DNA from: G963667425 sp963667425 [NCBI: bacterium]
GTDB lineage: Bacteria > UBP6 > UBA1177
NCBI GenBank assembly: GCA_963667425.1
Contig: OY763407.1
Span: 2,418,001-2,482,000 of the forward strand
Direction of reading: 5' to 3'
Length of the DNA stretch: 64,000 bases
Made by a program: the position numbers and the translations under genes. This document shows positions 18,999 to 27,806 of the stretch, piece by piece; position 1 is the stretch's first letter, and each line of letters opens with the position of its first letter. The notes beneath the pieces were generated by a model. That model made no database searches and was not told where the DNA came from. It saw only the letters and a program-made list of their open reading frames with translations.

Positions 18999-20249
18999 AT
19001 GTCAGGTTCTTTTCCAACTCCTGATAATGAGCAGAATTTTTTAAATATGGGCGTAATGGTTATCAACACTGATAAAGAAATAGTTTATGCAAATAAAAAC
19101 GTTGATGACCTTTTTGATGGAAAAATCATTACTAATATGAACTATAAAGAGCTTTTTGATGAAAAAAGTCTTAAAAGTGTAAATTCGGTAATGCTGTTTT
19201 CAGACAACAGAAAAGAGGAGATGATATATATAAACAATCATCCCCGCATAATAAAAGGATTTTATTATTCAAGTAATGAAAGAATATATTTTGCCCTTTT
19301 TATCATAGATGGACTGATGGAAAGCAAAAAAGCTCATTTTCAGAAAATAATGAACAAAATAGTTGATAAATCTGTAGTTGCAATGACAATTCTGGATGAA
19401 AACTATAATATTATTTATGTTAATGATTTTTTTACCTTACTTTATGGCTATACAGCATCTGAAGTTGAAGGGGAAAATATAAATAAACTTTTGTGCCCGT
19501 GTGATGAAAATTTTTTTGATAAAAGAGTCGAATACGCTGAAAAAGAAGGTTACTGGCGTGGAGAAGACAGACGCATTAGAAAAGATAAAAGTGCTTTCCC
19601 ATCATCTTCAAGTCTTTCAATAATACATGACGATGAACAGAATTTTCTCTGTTATCTTGATGTTGCAAGAGATATAACAGACAGACAGGTAGAGCTTGAA
19701 CAACTTAAAAAAATGTCTTTTATAGATCCTCTGACAGAACTGATGAACAGAAGACAGTTTAAAGTGATATTTAATAACGAGTGGTGCAGGGCAATGACGC
19801 AGGCTTACTCTGTTTCAGTCATTATGATAGATATTGATTTCTTTAAAAACTATAACGATCATTTTGGTCATCCGGCAGGAGATGAATGTCTTAAGGAAGT
19901 TGCATCAGGACTATCTGAAGTTCTAAGAAAATCTGATACAATAGCAAGATATGGCGGAGAGGAATTTATTGTTCTTCTTCCAGGTATCGGGGAAAAAGAT
20001 GCCGTAAGAGTTTCAGAAAAACTTAGGAAAACAATAGAATCACTTGAAATAAAACATATAGGATCCGAAGTTTCCAAACATGTTACCATTTCTTTAGGTG
20101 TTGCATCAGTGATTCCTGAAAGAGGCATGGAACCTCAAACGCTCATTTCTATTGCAGATGATGCCCTTTATGATGCCAAAAAAGAAGGAAGGAATCAGGT
20201 GAAAACAAGATCGTTTCAAAAGGAGTCAGTGCAATGCACGAACAGATAG
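18999..20249 (+). CDS. PAS-GGDEF diguanylate cyclase
   Basis: Predicted soluble enzyme making c-di-GMP. No membrane segment is seen. Two PAS-like regions occupy about residues 10-110 and 115-235 (the second ends DITDRQVELEQLKKMSFIDP). The GGDEF domain contains DPLTELMNRR, the metal-binding DIDFFKNYND, and the active loop GGEEF at 319-323. RKSD, five residues before GGEEF, fits the inhibitory I-site. It begins 9 nt after the glmS-like gene and overlaps the next gene by 16 nt, so the three are one operon. The signal sensed is unknown. Confidence 0.92.
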   Translation: MSGSFPTPDNEQNFLNMGVMVINTDKEIVYANKNVDDLFDGKIITNMNYKELFDEKSLKSVNSVMLFSDNRKEEMIYINNHPRIIKGFYYSSNERIYFALFIIDGLMESKKAHFQKIMNKIVDKSVVAMTILDENYNIIYVNDFFTLLYGYTASEVEGENINKLLCPCDENFFDKRVEYAEKEGYWRGEDRRIRKDKSAFPSSSSLSIIHDDEQNFLCYLDVARDITDRQVELEQLKKMSFIDPLTELMNRRQFKVIFNNEWCRAMTQAYSVSVIMIDIDFFKNYNDHFGHPAGDECLKEVASGLSEVLRKSDTIARYGGEEFIVLLPGIGEKDAVRVSEKLRKTIESLEIKHIGSEVSKHVTISLGVASVIPERGMEPQTLISIADDALYDAKKEGRNQVKTRSFQKESVQCTNR

Positions 20250-20929
20250 AACTGCTCAAGAAATTTTATGAGGCTGTGGAACATGCTGCTTCAATAGCTC
20301 AGAGAGAAACTTCAGAAATAAAAGTTGTAGCAGTATCAAAGACAAAAACTGCTGAAATGATAATGGATTTCAGGCGTGCCGGAATTAAAGATTTTGGTGA
20401 AAACTATGTTCAGGAATTTACTGAAAAATGGGAAGCACTACAGGGAAATGAAATAAACTGGCACTTCATAGGACATCTTCAGACAAATAAAGTTAAATAT
20501 ATCATTGATAAAGTCCACATGATACACACGCTTGATTCAATAAAACTTGCAAAAGAGATTGAAAAGCAGGCTAAACTCAAGAGTGTAAAAGAAATTCTAT
20601 GTCTCATTGAAGTAAACACAGGCGGAGAAGATCAGAAAAGCGGTGTAAATCCATCCGAACTTGAAATACTAATACAGGAACTTAAAGAAATAAAAGTTAT
20701 TAAACTGAAAGGTTTAATGACAATCCCTCCGGCAGAAGAACCTGAAGAAGCCAGAAAATACTTTAAAAAGCTCTATGAATTAAAAGAAAATCTAATAGCC
20801 AAAGATTTGGTAGATAAAAATGAATTCACGGAACTTTCCATGGGAATGTCGGCAGATTTTGATGTAGCCATAGAAGAAGGTGCAACCATCATAAGACCAG
20901 GCAGAATCCTTTTCGGGGATAGAAACTGA
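20234..20929 (+). CDS. PLP homeostasis protein (YggS/PLPBP family)
   Basis: Single-domain, TIM-barrel PLP-binding protein that buffers pyridoxal phosphate. Lys36 in VVAVSKTK is the expected PLP lysine, and FGENYVQEF, WHFIGHLQTNK, GLMTIPP and LSMGMSADFDVAI are family motifs. Length 231 matches the family. Its start lies inside the end of the cyclase gene with AAAAGGAG just upstream, indicating coupling. Why a PLP protein follows a cyclase is unclear; the pairing may simply be operonic. Confidence 0.94.
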   Translation: MHEQIELLKKFYEAVEHAASIAQRETSEIKVVAVSKTKTAEMIMDFRRAGIKDFGENYVQEFTEKWEALQGNEINWHFIGHLQTNKVKYIIDKVHMIHTLDSIKLAKEIEKQAKLKSVKEILCLIEVNTGGEDQKSGVNPSELEILIQELKEIKVIKLKGLMTIPPAEEPEEARKYFKKLYELKENLIAKDLVDKNEFTELSMGMSADFDVAIEEGATIIRPGRILFGDRN

Positions 20930-20958
20930 TTTTCCAAACTACCTGAAAATCTAAAAAT

Positions 20959-20987
20959 TTGACAAGAACTAAGGCTTTGCTTATTCT
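20959..20987 (+). promoter_or_regulatory. Promoter of the SBBP lipoprotein gene
   Basis: TTGACA (20959-20964), 17 bp, TATTCT (20982-20987), 44 bp before the ATG at 21032. Near-consensus, with the same -10 as the glmS-like operon. Confidence 0.75.
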
Positions 20988-21031
20988 CAATTTCAGGATA
21001 TTAGTATAATTTTCTATAGCAGGAGCTTTTG

Positions 21032-22768
21032 ATGAAGTATTTATTTTTTATTTTAATGCTGATTTTTGTCTTCTCAGGATGTGATGACAGTTCTTCAAAC
21101 AACCCTAAAAATGATGCAGATACATGTCATGATGCCGATTTGTTTGAAGATGAGGATGTTTCTGATAATGAAACCGATGAAGATGCAGTTGCGGATGAAG
21201 ATGAAATCTCAGATGAAACAATTGATGAAGAATCGGATACAGATGAAATTACCAGCGATTCTGATATTCCTGAATGTGAAAATGGAGAAGAAAAAACAGA
21301 AAAATGCGGTTATAACAATAACGGCGCTATGCATTATATCTGTGAAAACGGTACATGGGTTATAGATATTGAATGCGATGATCCAGATGCTTGTCTTAAC
21401 GATGATACACACAGTGAAAACTGCGGAGCAGGCAATGCCGGAACAATTGTTTACACTTGCATTGACGGTGCATGGGCTGTAACAAGCGAATGTGATAAAC
21501 CAGTTGAATGTGAAGACGGAGCCGTAAAAGCTGAAGCCGGTTCTTACTATGAATGCATTATCGGAGAATGGAAATTAAAAAGGAAAACCTATCAGTGGGG
21601 TTCTTCAGAATGGGAAAATAACGGTTCCGCTATAGCAGTTGATGCAGAAGGAAGCGTTTATATAGCAGGATATACAGCCTTCGTTATGGAAGGAGATACA
21701 ATGGTCGGAGGTGACTATGATTCTTTTGTAACAAAATTCAGCAGTACAGGAGAAAAACTCTGGACAAAACAGATTGGAACAGAAGATAATGAATATCCAT
21801 CATCAGTTCTGGTTGATAATAGCGGAGATATCTATGTAGTAGGAATGAGCAATGGAATTTTTGATGGAGCTCTGTCCAATGGGAACGATGATATCTTTAT
21901 TGCCAAATTTGATAAAGAGGGCAACAAAATATGGATAAAACAATTTGGAACAACAGCCAGTGATATGATTGGAGACGCCGCAACAGACGGTACATCAATC
22001 TATGTGACAGGCAGCACCGGAAGTGCATTTGCTGGAACGATAAATCTTGGATCTACAGATGCCTTTTTAGTTAAATTTGATAGCAATGGAAATCTGGTTT
22101 GGAATAAAATGATCGGAAGTACAGAAGAAGATTTCGGATATGGAGTTACCGTTTCAAACTCAGGAGATATTTTCATAACAGGACTAACAGCCGGTAACAT
22201 TGATGGTGTTACCAACACCGGAGATTACGATATATTTGTGACAAAATTTCAAAATGACGGAACAAAAGAATGGACACTGCTGTCAGGAACAGAAGCGCAG
22301 GAACAGGGAAAAGGAATCTTTACAGATGCGTCAGGAAATATTTACGTATACGGTGAAACATATATTGAATCGGAAACGGAAAACGGCAATTTTAAAGCCA
22401 TGCTTACAAAGTTTGACAGCAGCAGAAACAAACTCTGGAACGTTATCTGGGGATCTCCACAAACCGAACAGGTAACATCAGGTGTAATAGACAGCGCCGG
22501 TTTTATCTATATAGCAGGACACACAACCGGCTCAATCGATGGAAATACAAACATCGGTTATAACGATATTTATATCACTAAATTTGATGGAGACGGCAAC
22601 AAAATTGAAACCTATCAGTTTGGAACAGAAAGCGATGAAGGACTGATGGATATGGTTATTGACTCATATGATGTTATGTACGCTACAGGCTCAGCAATTT
22701 TAGGGCTTGACGGCAACAGCGATATTTCATCCAATTATCTCAATCCTTTCTTTATGATGATAAAATAA
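21032..22768 (+). CDS. SBBP beta-propeller lipoprotein with acidic tether
   Basis: A 578-residue lipoprotein. The ATG at 21032 is preferred to an in-frame TTG three bases earlier because AGGAGC lies 5 nt upstream. The signal peptide ends FSGC (Cys17), followed by Asp-Asp and an acidic tether to about residue 80. Residues about 85-175 hold three Cys-rich units with the pattern CENG..W..C. From about 190 to the end, repeats of the form GDIYVVGMSNG, DDIFIAKFDKEGNKIW and similar recur about every 50 residues; these are SBBP beta-propeller repeats. It is likely displayed on the envelope; ligand unknown. A weak promoter-like spacing follows before the next lipoprotein gene. Confidence 0.9.
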   Translation: MKYLFFILMLIFVFSGCDDSSSNNPKNDADTCHDADLFEDEDVSDNETDEDAVADEDEISDETIDEESDTDEITSDSDIPECENGEEKTEKCGYNNNGAMHYICENGTWVIDIECDDPDACLNDDTHSENCGAGNAGTIVYTCIDGAWAVTSECDKPVECEDGAVKAEAGSYYECIIGEWKLKRKTYQWGSSEWENNGSAIAVDAEGSVYIAGYTAFVMEGDTMVGGDYDSFVTKFSSTGEKLWTKQIGTEDNEYPSSVLVDNSGDIYVVGMSNGIFDGALSNGNDDIFIAKFDKEGNKIWIKQFGTTASDMIGDAATDGTSIYVTGSTGSAFAGTINLGSTDAFLVKFDSNGNLVWNKMIGSTEEDFGYGVTVSNSGDIFITGLTAGNIDGVTNTGDYDIFVTKFQNDGTKEWTLLSGTEAQEQGKGIFTDASGNIYVYGETYIESETENGNFKAMLTKFDSSRNKLWNVIWGSPQTEQVTSGVIDSAGFIYIAGHTTGSIDGNTNIGYNDIYITKFDGDGNKIETYQFGTESDEGLMDMVIDSYDVMYATGSAILGLDGNSDISSNYLNPFFMMIK

Positions 22769-22832
22769 AATTTGATTTTATATTCACTTTACTTAATGTT
22801 TTAAACAGGTAACTTATTTTTTGGAGCTGAAG

Positions 22833-24680
22833 ATGAAAACGAACATTCTTTTATTAGTGTGTTTTTCTTTTTTATTTATGATTTCATGTGATGATTCCAG
22901 TAATTCAGTAAAAAATGATTCCGATTCTATTATTACTGATGATGATTTTTCAAGTTCTGACAATGATGTCTCTGAAACTGATGCCGATTCACCCTCTGAT
23001 GATGCTGATTTAATTGATGAAGATGAAGATCTTTTGTTCCCTGACAATGCCAATGATGAAGATGAAGATGAACCATGTGCTGCCGGACAATGTTATATTG
23101 AAGGCGCATGTTATGATAATGGTGCTGTAAATCCTCAGCATCCATGTCTTGAATGTAATTTTGCAGAAAATTCTCTTATGTGGAGCTTGAAAGCATCAGG
23201 AGTGGCATGCCGTGCCGCATCAGGATTATGTGACATTGCTGAAGTTTGTGATGGTGTAAACAATGACTGTCCTGAAGATTCTGTAGCTGAAAATGGTTTT
23301 GAATGCAGAGAGGCTCATAACGGATGTGATGTGTCTGAATTTTGTGACGGTTCAGCCAAAGAATGTCCCGAAGATCTGTTTTTGCCGGAAGGAACTTTGT
23401 GCAGAGATTCAGAAGGTGTTTGTGATGCTCAGGAATTCTGTACAGGAGAAAGTGCTGATTGTCCTGAAGATTTAAAACTTACAACCGAATGCAGGGCAGC
23501 GCAAGGCGATTGTGATGCTCCTGAGTTTTGTGACGGCGTAAACAATGAATGCCCTGAAGACTTAAAACTTACAACCGAATGTAGAGCAGCTCAAAGTGAT
23601 TGCAATATCGCTGATTTCTGTGATGGAGCCAGCAATGATTGCCCGCCGGATTATAATGAACCAGCCGGCACATTATGTACTTCTGATGGAAACCTATGTA
23701 ACGGTAGCGAAGTTTGCGATGGAGCAGGAGCCTGTACTCACGGCAATGATGTTATCTGTAACTCAGGTTCGACATGTATACCATCAACAGGTCTCTGTGC
23801 AAATGCAGTTTCTTGTACAAACAGTGAATGCTATCTTCCATCTGCAACAAATACATGTCCTGTTTCAGGAGAAGAATACTACGGTCAGGATTATAATTAT
23901 GCCTCTTTAGGCTACTGTATACCAAAGAATTTTGAAACAGCCGGCACAAACGACGAGCCTACAGTCAAAGATAAAAATGCAAATTTAGAGTGGCAGCTTA
24001 ACGTTTCCTCCAGTGTCTACAGCTTTACAGATGCCTCACTTTACTGTTCGAACCTTGTTTATGCAGGTTATAATGACTGGACATTGCCGTCAGATGTTCA
24101 GCTTAATACAATTATAGACTTCGGCAAGGCAGACAACGCACTTGACAGTTCATTCAGCACAGTTCCTTCCGCAACATACTGGAGTTCCCGCCAATATGTC
24201 GGAGATGCATCTGTAGCTTTTGCTTTTAACCTTACATTCGGTGATATTTCAGGTGCTATTAAAACAGCTGTTTATAAGGCAATGTGCGTTCGTGGAAGCT
24301 ATGGTGCGACACATACCTTTACAAGTGAAGGCGTTGCTCCTGAAATTGTTTTAACAGACAGCGTCACAGGGATGAAATGGAGAAAAGAATATACAGGAGA
24401 CCTTACATGGAAAGATGCTATCAAACATTGTGAAGATTCATCTTACGGCGGATATTCCGATTGGAGACTTCCAAACATAAACGAGCTTAGAGCTATTGTT
24501 GACAGAAGCGTTTATCAGCCGGCATTACAGCCTGAATACAACAATCTTCCTGGTGTTTATTTCTGGTCATCAACAACAGCTAAAAGCAATTCAAACAACG
24601 CCTGGCTTGTACATATGAAATCAGGATCTTCAGTCACTCTTCAGAAAACTAATCTTTACTATACTGTTTGCGTGAGATGA
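22833..24680 (+). CDS. Lipoprotein with disintegrin-like Cys repeats and two DUF1566 domains
   Basis: A 615-residue lipoprotein. The ATG at 22833 has GGAG 6 nt upstream; an in-frame TTG at 22821 overlaps that site and is rejected. Lipobox FMISC (Cys19) is followed by Asp-Asp and an acidic tether. Residues 126-281 hold five Cys-rich repeats of about 31 residues with the pattern CR-x5-CD-x2-E-x-CDG-x4-CPED, and a sixth shorter one follows. Two repeats at 23480-23600 are nearly identical in DNA. The C-terminal half has two DUF1566/Lcl-type domains (NDWTLPSDVQLN...YWSSRQ; SDWRLPNINELR...YFWSST). Probably a surface adhesin or binding protein; function unknown. Confidence 0.88.
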   Translation: MKTNILLLVCFSFLFMISCDDSSNSVKNDSDSIITDDDFSSSDNDVSETDADSPSDDADLIDEDEDLLFPDNANDEDEDEPCAAGQCYIEGACYDNGAVNPQHPCLECNFAENSLMWSLKASGVACRAASGLCDIAEVCDGVNNDCPEDSVAENGFECREAHNGCDVSEFCDGSAKECPEDLFLPEGTLCRDSEGVCDAQEFCTGESADCPEDLKLTTECRAAQGDCDAPEFCDGVNNECPEDLKLTTECRAAQSDCNIADFCDGASNDCPPDYNEPAGTLCTSDGNLCNGSEVCDGAGACTHGNDVICNSGSTCIPSTGLCANAVSCTNSECYLPSATNTCPVSGEEYYGQDYNYASLGYCIPKNFETAGTNDEPTVKDKNANLEWQLNVSSSVYSFTDASLYCSNLVYAGYNDWTLPSDVQLNTIIDFGKADNALDSSFSTVPSATYWSSRQYVGDASVAFAFNLTFGDISGAIKTAVYKAMCVRGSYGATHTFTSEGVAPEIVLTDSVTGMKWRKEYTGDLTWKDAIKHCEDSSYGGYSDWRLPNINELRAIVDRSVYQPALQPEYNNLPGVYFWSSTTAKSNSNNAWLVHMKSGSSVTLQKTNLYYTVCVR

Positions 24681-24687
24681 TTTAAAA

Positions 24688-25191
24688 TCAGAACTTTTTC
24701 ACATAAAAAATATCATTTACATCTTTAAGCCTGATGATTTTTTCCTCATACCTATTTAAGAAATCATTAAACTCATCCCTCTTTTCTTCAAAATCATCCG
24801 TCCACTCATACATCTTTCTGAGCATTTTAAACTCAGGCTTATAAAGAGATTTCTCAAAACCGATTTTCTGTTTAATGAACCTTATAATGATTCTTAATCT
24901 GCGTTTCCATAAAGGAGTATCCAGAAAAATCACAGTGTCAGCCAAATCAAATAGAAACCTGTATGATTTCCTGTTTGTCCCCTCAAAAATCCACTCTCCA
25001 CTTTTATCAATTTCATTAATTATCTTAATCTGCTCCTTTTCTGTCCGCTTGTATTTTTGAGTGTGCACAATACTGTCAAGTTCATAATGCTGGATAGTTA
25101 ATTTTTCAGAAAGCTTCCTCGCCAAAGTACTCTTTCCGCTTGCAACCGTTCCAGTGATTAATATTCTTTTCAAACAATTTTTTCTCTTCAA
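24688..25191 (-). CDS. P-loop nucleotide kinase (adenylate kinase / FlaR-like)
   Basis: A 167-residue P-loop protein. Walker A is GTVASGKST near the N-terminus, then HYELDSIVH, and a long helical C-terminal part. It resembles the small kinases annotated as DNA topology modulation or adenylate kinase-like proteins; the substrate cannot be told. The start is uncertain: the frame opens with TTG at 25191, and a second TTG at 25173 (giving MKRILITG) has AAGAGA upstream. It converges on the lipoprotein gene to its left with 7 nt between stops and is divergent from the DUF3795 gene. Confidence 0.8.
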   Translation of the reverse strand: MKRKNCLKRILITGTVASGKSTLARKLSEKLTIQHYELDSIVHTQKYKRTEKEQIKIINEIDKSGEWIFEGTNRKSYRFLFDLADTVIFLDTPLWKRRLRIIIRFIKQKIGFEKSLYKPEFKMLRKMYEWTDDFEEKRDEFNDFLNRYEEKIIRLKDVNDIFYVKKF

Positions 25192-25265
25192 ATTTTCACT
25201 ATCAGCTTAAAAGCAACTTGCTTTATTGTCCATAATTTCTTGTGACATTAAATAATATTGATTAA

Positions 25266-25294
25266 TTGACTGACATTTTATTTAAAACTATATT
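25266..25294 (+). promoter_or_regulatory. Promoter of the DUF3795 gene
   Basis: TTGACT (25266-25271), 17 bp, TATATT (25289-25294), 33 bp before the ATG at 25328. Confidence 0.7.
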
Positions 25295-25327
25295 TATTTA
25301 GTTAATTGAAGAAGAGGGGATGACTCT

Positions 25328-25771
25328 ATGGATAAGAAATATGCCTGTTACTGTGGTCTTTATTGTGAAAATTGTGCAGTCAAAGTAAAAGTTGAACCAG
25401 CAGCAAAAGTTTTGTATGAAGAGATGAACAAGTTAGGATTTGAAGGAATTATGTCATTCTTTCCGGACGGTGAAAAATTCTGGTCCTTCTTAAAAAATAT
25501 GACAACAGAAGGAATCTGTATTTCATGTAAAGCAGGAAGCGGAAATCCAGCTTGCGAAATTAGAGTGTGTGCAAAAGAAAGAAACGTTGAAGCATGTGCA
25601 TTATGCGACAGTTACCCATGCGAGAAATTCACTGACTTTTTTAAAGGCTACCCGATGCTCAAACAGGATAACTCAATATTACGTGAAAAAGGCTGGGAAA
25701 CCTGGGGAAAACTTCAGGTCGAACGCAAAGCAAAAGGGTTTGGATTTGCTTATGGTAAAAAGGAGAATTAG
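25328..25771 (+). CDS. DUF3795 Cys-rich protein
   Basis: A 147-residue soluble protein with twelve cysteines. The N-terminal CYCGLYCENC and later CISCKAG, CEIRVCAKERN and CALCDSYPCEKF are the pattern of DUF3795, presumably metal-binding; the biochemical role of the family is not known to me. It ends in a basic GFAYGKKEN tail. Start: ATG after AGAGGGGATGACTCT, with AGAGGGG as ribosome site. It has its own promoter and stands alone between divergent and downstream single genes. Confidence 0.85.
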   Translation: MDKKYACYCGLYCENCAVKVKVEPAAKVLYEEMNKLGFEGIMSFFPDGEKFWSFLKNMTTEGICISCKAGSGNPACEIRVCAKERNVEACALCDSYPCEKFTDFFKGYPMLKQDNSILREKGWETWGKLQVERKAKGFGFAYGKKEN

Positions 25772-25803
25772 TAGGTAAATCTTTAATAAGCTTTCTCTAT
25801 TAC

Positions 25804-25832
25804 TTGACGTAATTTCCCTTTAATAATATATT
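25804..25832 (+). promoter_or_regulatory. Promoter of the six-TM protein gene
   Basis: TTGACG (25804-25809), 17 bp, TATATT (25827-25832). If used it leaves an unusually long leader of about 125 nt before the ATG at 25964. Confidence 0.7.
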
Positions 25833-25843
25833 GTTTCAGATGA

Positions 25844-25936
25844 TAGCAAAGATGTTGTGGTTGCTAGCAGATGGGAAAAAATATACTCAAAGACTATCTT
25901 TTTATGTTGAGTACAATTTTTTAACTTTTGATAGTC
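25844..25936 (+). promoter_or_regulatory. Structured 5' leader with possible pseudoknot
   Basis: Three complementary pairs lie in the leader: TAGCAA (25844-25849) with TTGCTA (25861-25866); TACTCAA (25884-25890) with TTGAGTA (25907-25913); and GACTATC (25892-25898) with GATAGTC (25930-25936). The second and third interlock, so they form either an H-type pseudoknot or two exclusive hairpins. The last arm ends 14 nt before the AGGAG ribosome site. I know no riboswitch of this form; pairing is by eye only. Confidence 0.4.
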
Positions 25937-25963
25937 AGCAAAATTTTATCAGGAGATTTTAAA

Positions 25964-27142
25964 ATGTCAGATTCAAATATAAATCAAACATTTGCTTTTA
26001 TAAATGCAAAGATCAATGAAATAGAAAAGAAATATTCAAAGCCTGGTTGGACAATTTGGGGCGTCTTATGTGCTTGTGCTGGGGCGATATGGCTCTTTAT
26101 AAGTCAAATGGAGCAAGAGACTTTTATTCTGAGCAATGTGATGCTTATGGCAGCTTCGTTATATTTAATTATTTTTCCTTTAATTAATATTCTTAGATCA
26201 TCTAGTGATCTAGAAAGTACAACACGTAATACGCTTTTTGTTAAGAATGCAAATGTCTTCGGAGCTGGTATTAAAAGAATAGTATTGTTAGAGATAATTT
26301 ATAATATTTTGATCTATCTAGCTTTTGCTAATTCAAATCTTTTAGACCCATTGTGCTTTTTCGCAAAAACATTGGTAAGCATATATATCCTTCTTTTTTT
26401 AATAACATTCATAGCTACTTTTTCTCGAGTGCCCATAGCTTTAAATCATAGAAAAGAATCCAAGTTTTCGTCTGTATTCTTGTTTTTGCTGTTTTATGTA
26501 ATTTCAATAATTGTTGGTTGTTTAATACTTACTGATCAATTCAAGATAGAAAGCATGTCAATTGTTGATTTTAAGAATGGTGCACTATTATGTATTATTG
26601 CTATTCTGATACATTTTTCTATAGAACTAACAAAGAAAAATCTTCTTCTTGAAAATCTTATACAAATAAAGACCGATCTTGCTTTGGGTTATATTGATAT
26701 AAATGAAGCTAATGAGAAAATTGAAATTGTAATTATGGGGTTAAGAGTTGAAAAATATCTTGATCGTGAATTAAACAATGTAATGAATACGATACATGAC
26801 TTGATTGTAAGCTACAAAAATATTGAGAAATATATAGATTTGTACTCTGAAATTTGTGATAAGGGTGAAGAAAAAAGTGATGCCAATAAGGATGCAATTA
26901 AGGATGCTTGCAGATATCAATTTGATATGATAAAAAAAACGTTTACAAAACTAAGACATTATGATGTGAAACTGAAATTGAAATTGTTGGTGATAAAAAA
27001 GCAATTGGTGGACAAAAGTTATATTATTAGAATAGAAGAAGAAGTTTCTAAAGAATTAAACTTACTTAATAATCATCTTAATTTAATTTCAAACAGAACA
27101 TCTTTTCTCTTTCCAGAAAATAATGAAGACCTCGCATTTTAA
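25964..27142 (+). CDS. Six-TM membrane protein with helical cytoplasmic tail
   Basis: Unrecognised 392-residue protein. The ATG at 25964 is chosen because AGGAG (25951-25955) is 8 nt upstream; an in-frame TTG 36 nt earlier would lie within the leader. Hydrophobic segments at about 29-49, 55-77, 105-121, 130-153, 167-188 and 206-221 suggest six membrane helices; the remaining 170 residues are charged and helical, probably coiled coil. Codon use is more A/T-biased than its neighbours (many ata, tta, aat), as is the downstream spacer, so it may be a recent acquisition. No operon partner. The spacer 27143-27359 holds nothing I can identify. Confidence 0.75.
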   Translation: MSDSNINQTFAFINAKINEIEKKYSKPGWTIWGVLCACAGAIWLFISQMEQETFILSNVMLMAASLYLIIFPLINILRSSSDLESTTRNTLFVKNANVFGAGIKRIVLLEIIYNILIYLAFANSNLLDPLCFFAKTLVSIYILLFLITFIATFSRVPIALNHRKESKFSSVFLFLLFYVISIIVGCLILTDQFKIESMSIVDFKNGALLCIIAILIHFSIELTKKNLLLENLIQIKTDLALGYIDINEANEKIEIVIMGLRVEKYLDRELNNVMNTIHDLIVSYKNIEKYIDLYSEICDKGEEKSDANKDAIKDACRYQFDMIKKTFTKLRHYDVKLKLKLLVIKKQLVDKSYIIRIEEEVSKELNLLNNHLNLISNRTSFLFPENNEDLAF

Positions 27143-27359
27143 TTTGAGATTTAGCATACTTATTTTTAATCACAATTAAATTTAGAATATAAAATAATTT
27201 TTTACACACTTAATAGAAATATGTTATCTTTCTTCCAATTAAAATTAAAGATAGTAACTTTTCCCACAAACGACAATGGATTTTCGAAGATTTAGTGATG
27301 GATGTTTATGTTTTAACTTTTTTGAACTATCTCAAAATTTGCGACAGTTGACTTCGAAT

Positions 27360-27806
27360 CTAGTTCTCCTTCAGAAAAGACATTATTAATATGTTTTCCA
27401 ATGGTCTTGTATTTTTAATTGCTGAAACGTACTCTTTTCTCAACAATGAGTAGTGTAGCTGGTCATATTTTTCATTGTTTATCCAATAGTGTTCTCTTAG
27501 TTTTCCATCTAATTTAAAATTTAGATATTCCAGAACTTTGATTGATGCCAGATTGTTTGAAGCTGTTGTTGCGTAGAGTTTGTTTAAATCTAATTTCTTA
27601 TCATTAAAGGCAATTTGCAGGAAAAGTTTAATCATTATTTTGCCTAGTCCTTGTTTTCTGTTGGTTCTTGGTAAATAATAACCAAATTCAACGCTTTTAT
27701 TTCTTGGGTTATAATCAAATATGTTGATTTTGCCTAAAATATTTTCAGCTTCATCTTTCATTACATAAATGCTGTTATCTTTTTTATTCATGTAATTTCT
27801 ATGCAT
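27360..27806 (-). CDS. N-terminally short GNAT acetyltransferase
   Basis: A 148-residue protein of the RimL-like GNAT fold. It has the acetyl-CoA loop RKQGLGKIMIK, the following helix, NNLASIKVLEYLNFKLDGKLRE and YSLLRKEY, all typical of the C-terminal two thirds of the family. The first strand and two helices (about 50 residues) seem to be missing, because the visible protein starts close to the central sheet (ILGKINIFDYN). ATG at 27806 overlaps the stop of the preceding GNAT gene (ATGCATAG). It may be a degraded paralogue or a minimal enzyme; the substrate is unknown. Confidence 0.7.
   Translation of the reverse strand: MHRNYMNKKDNSIYVMKDEAENILGKINIFDYNPRNKSVEFGYYLPRTNRKQGLGKIMIKLFLQIAFNDKKLDLNKLYATTASNNLASIKVLEYLNFKLDGKLREHYWINNEKYDQLHYSLLRKEYVSAIKNTRPLENILIMSFLKEN

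Noticed and set aside
20930-20958. Hairpin GATTTTC/GAAAATC after the PLP-protein gene as a terminator
   Set aside because: A/T-rich 7-bp stem with no T tract, directly followed by a promoter; too weak to call.
24660-24690. TGATTTAAAATCA as a bidirectional terminator between convergent genes
   Set aside because: The palindrome leaves no loop and has no flanking T run long enough.
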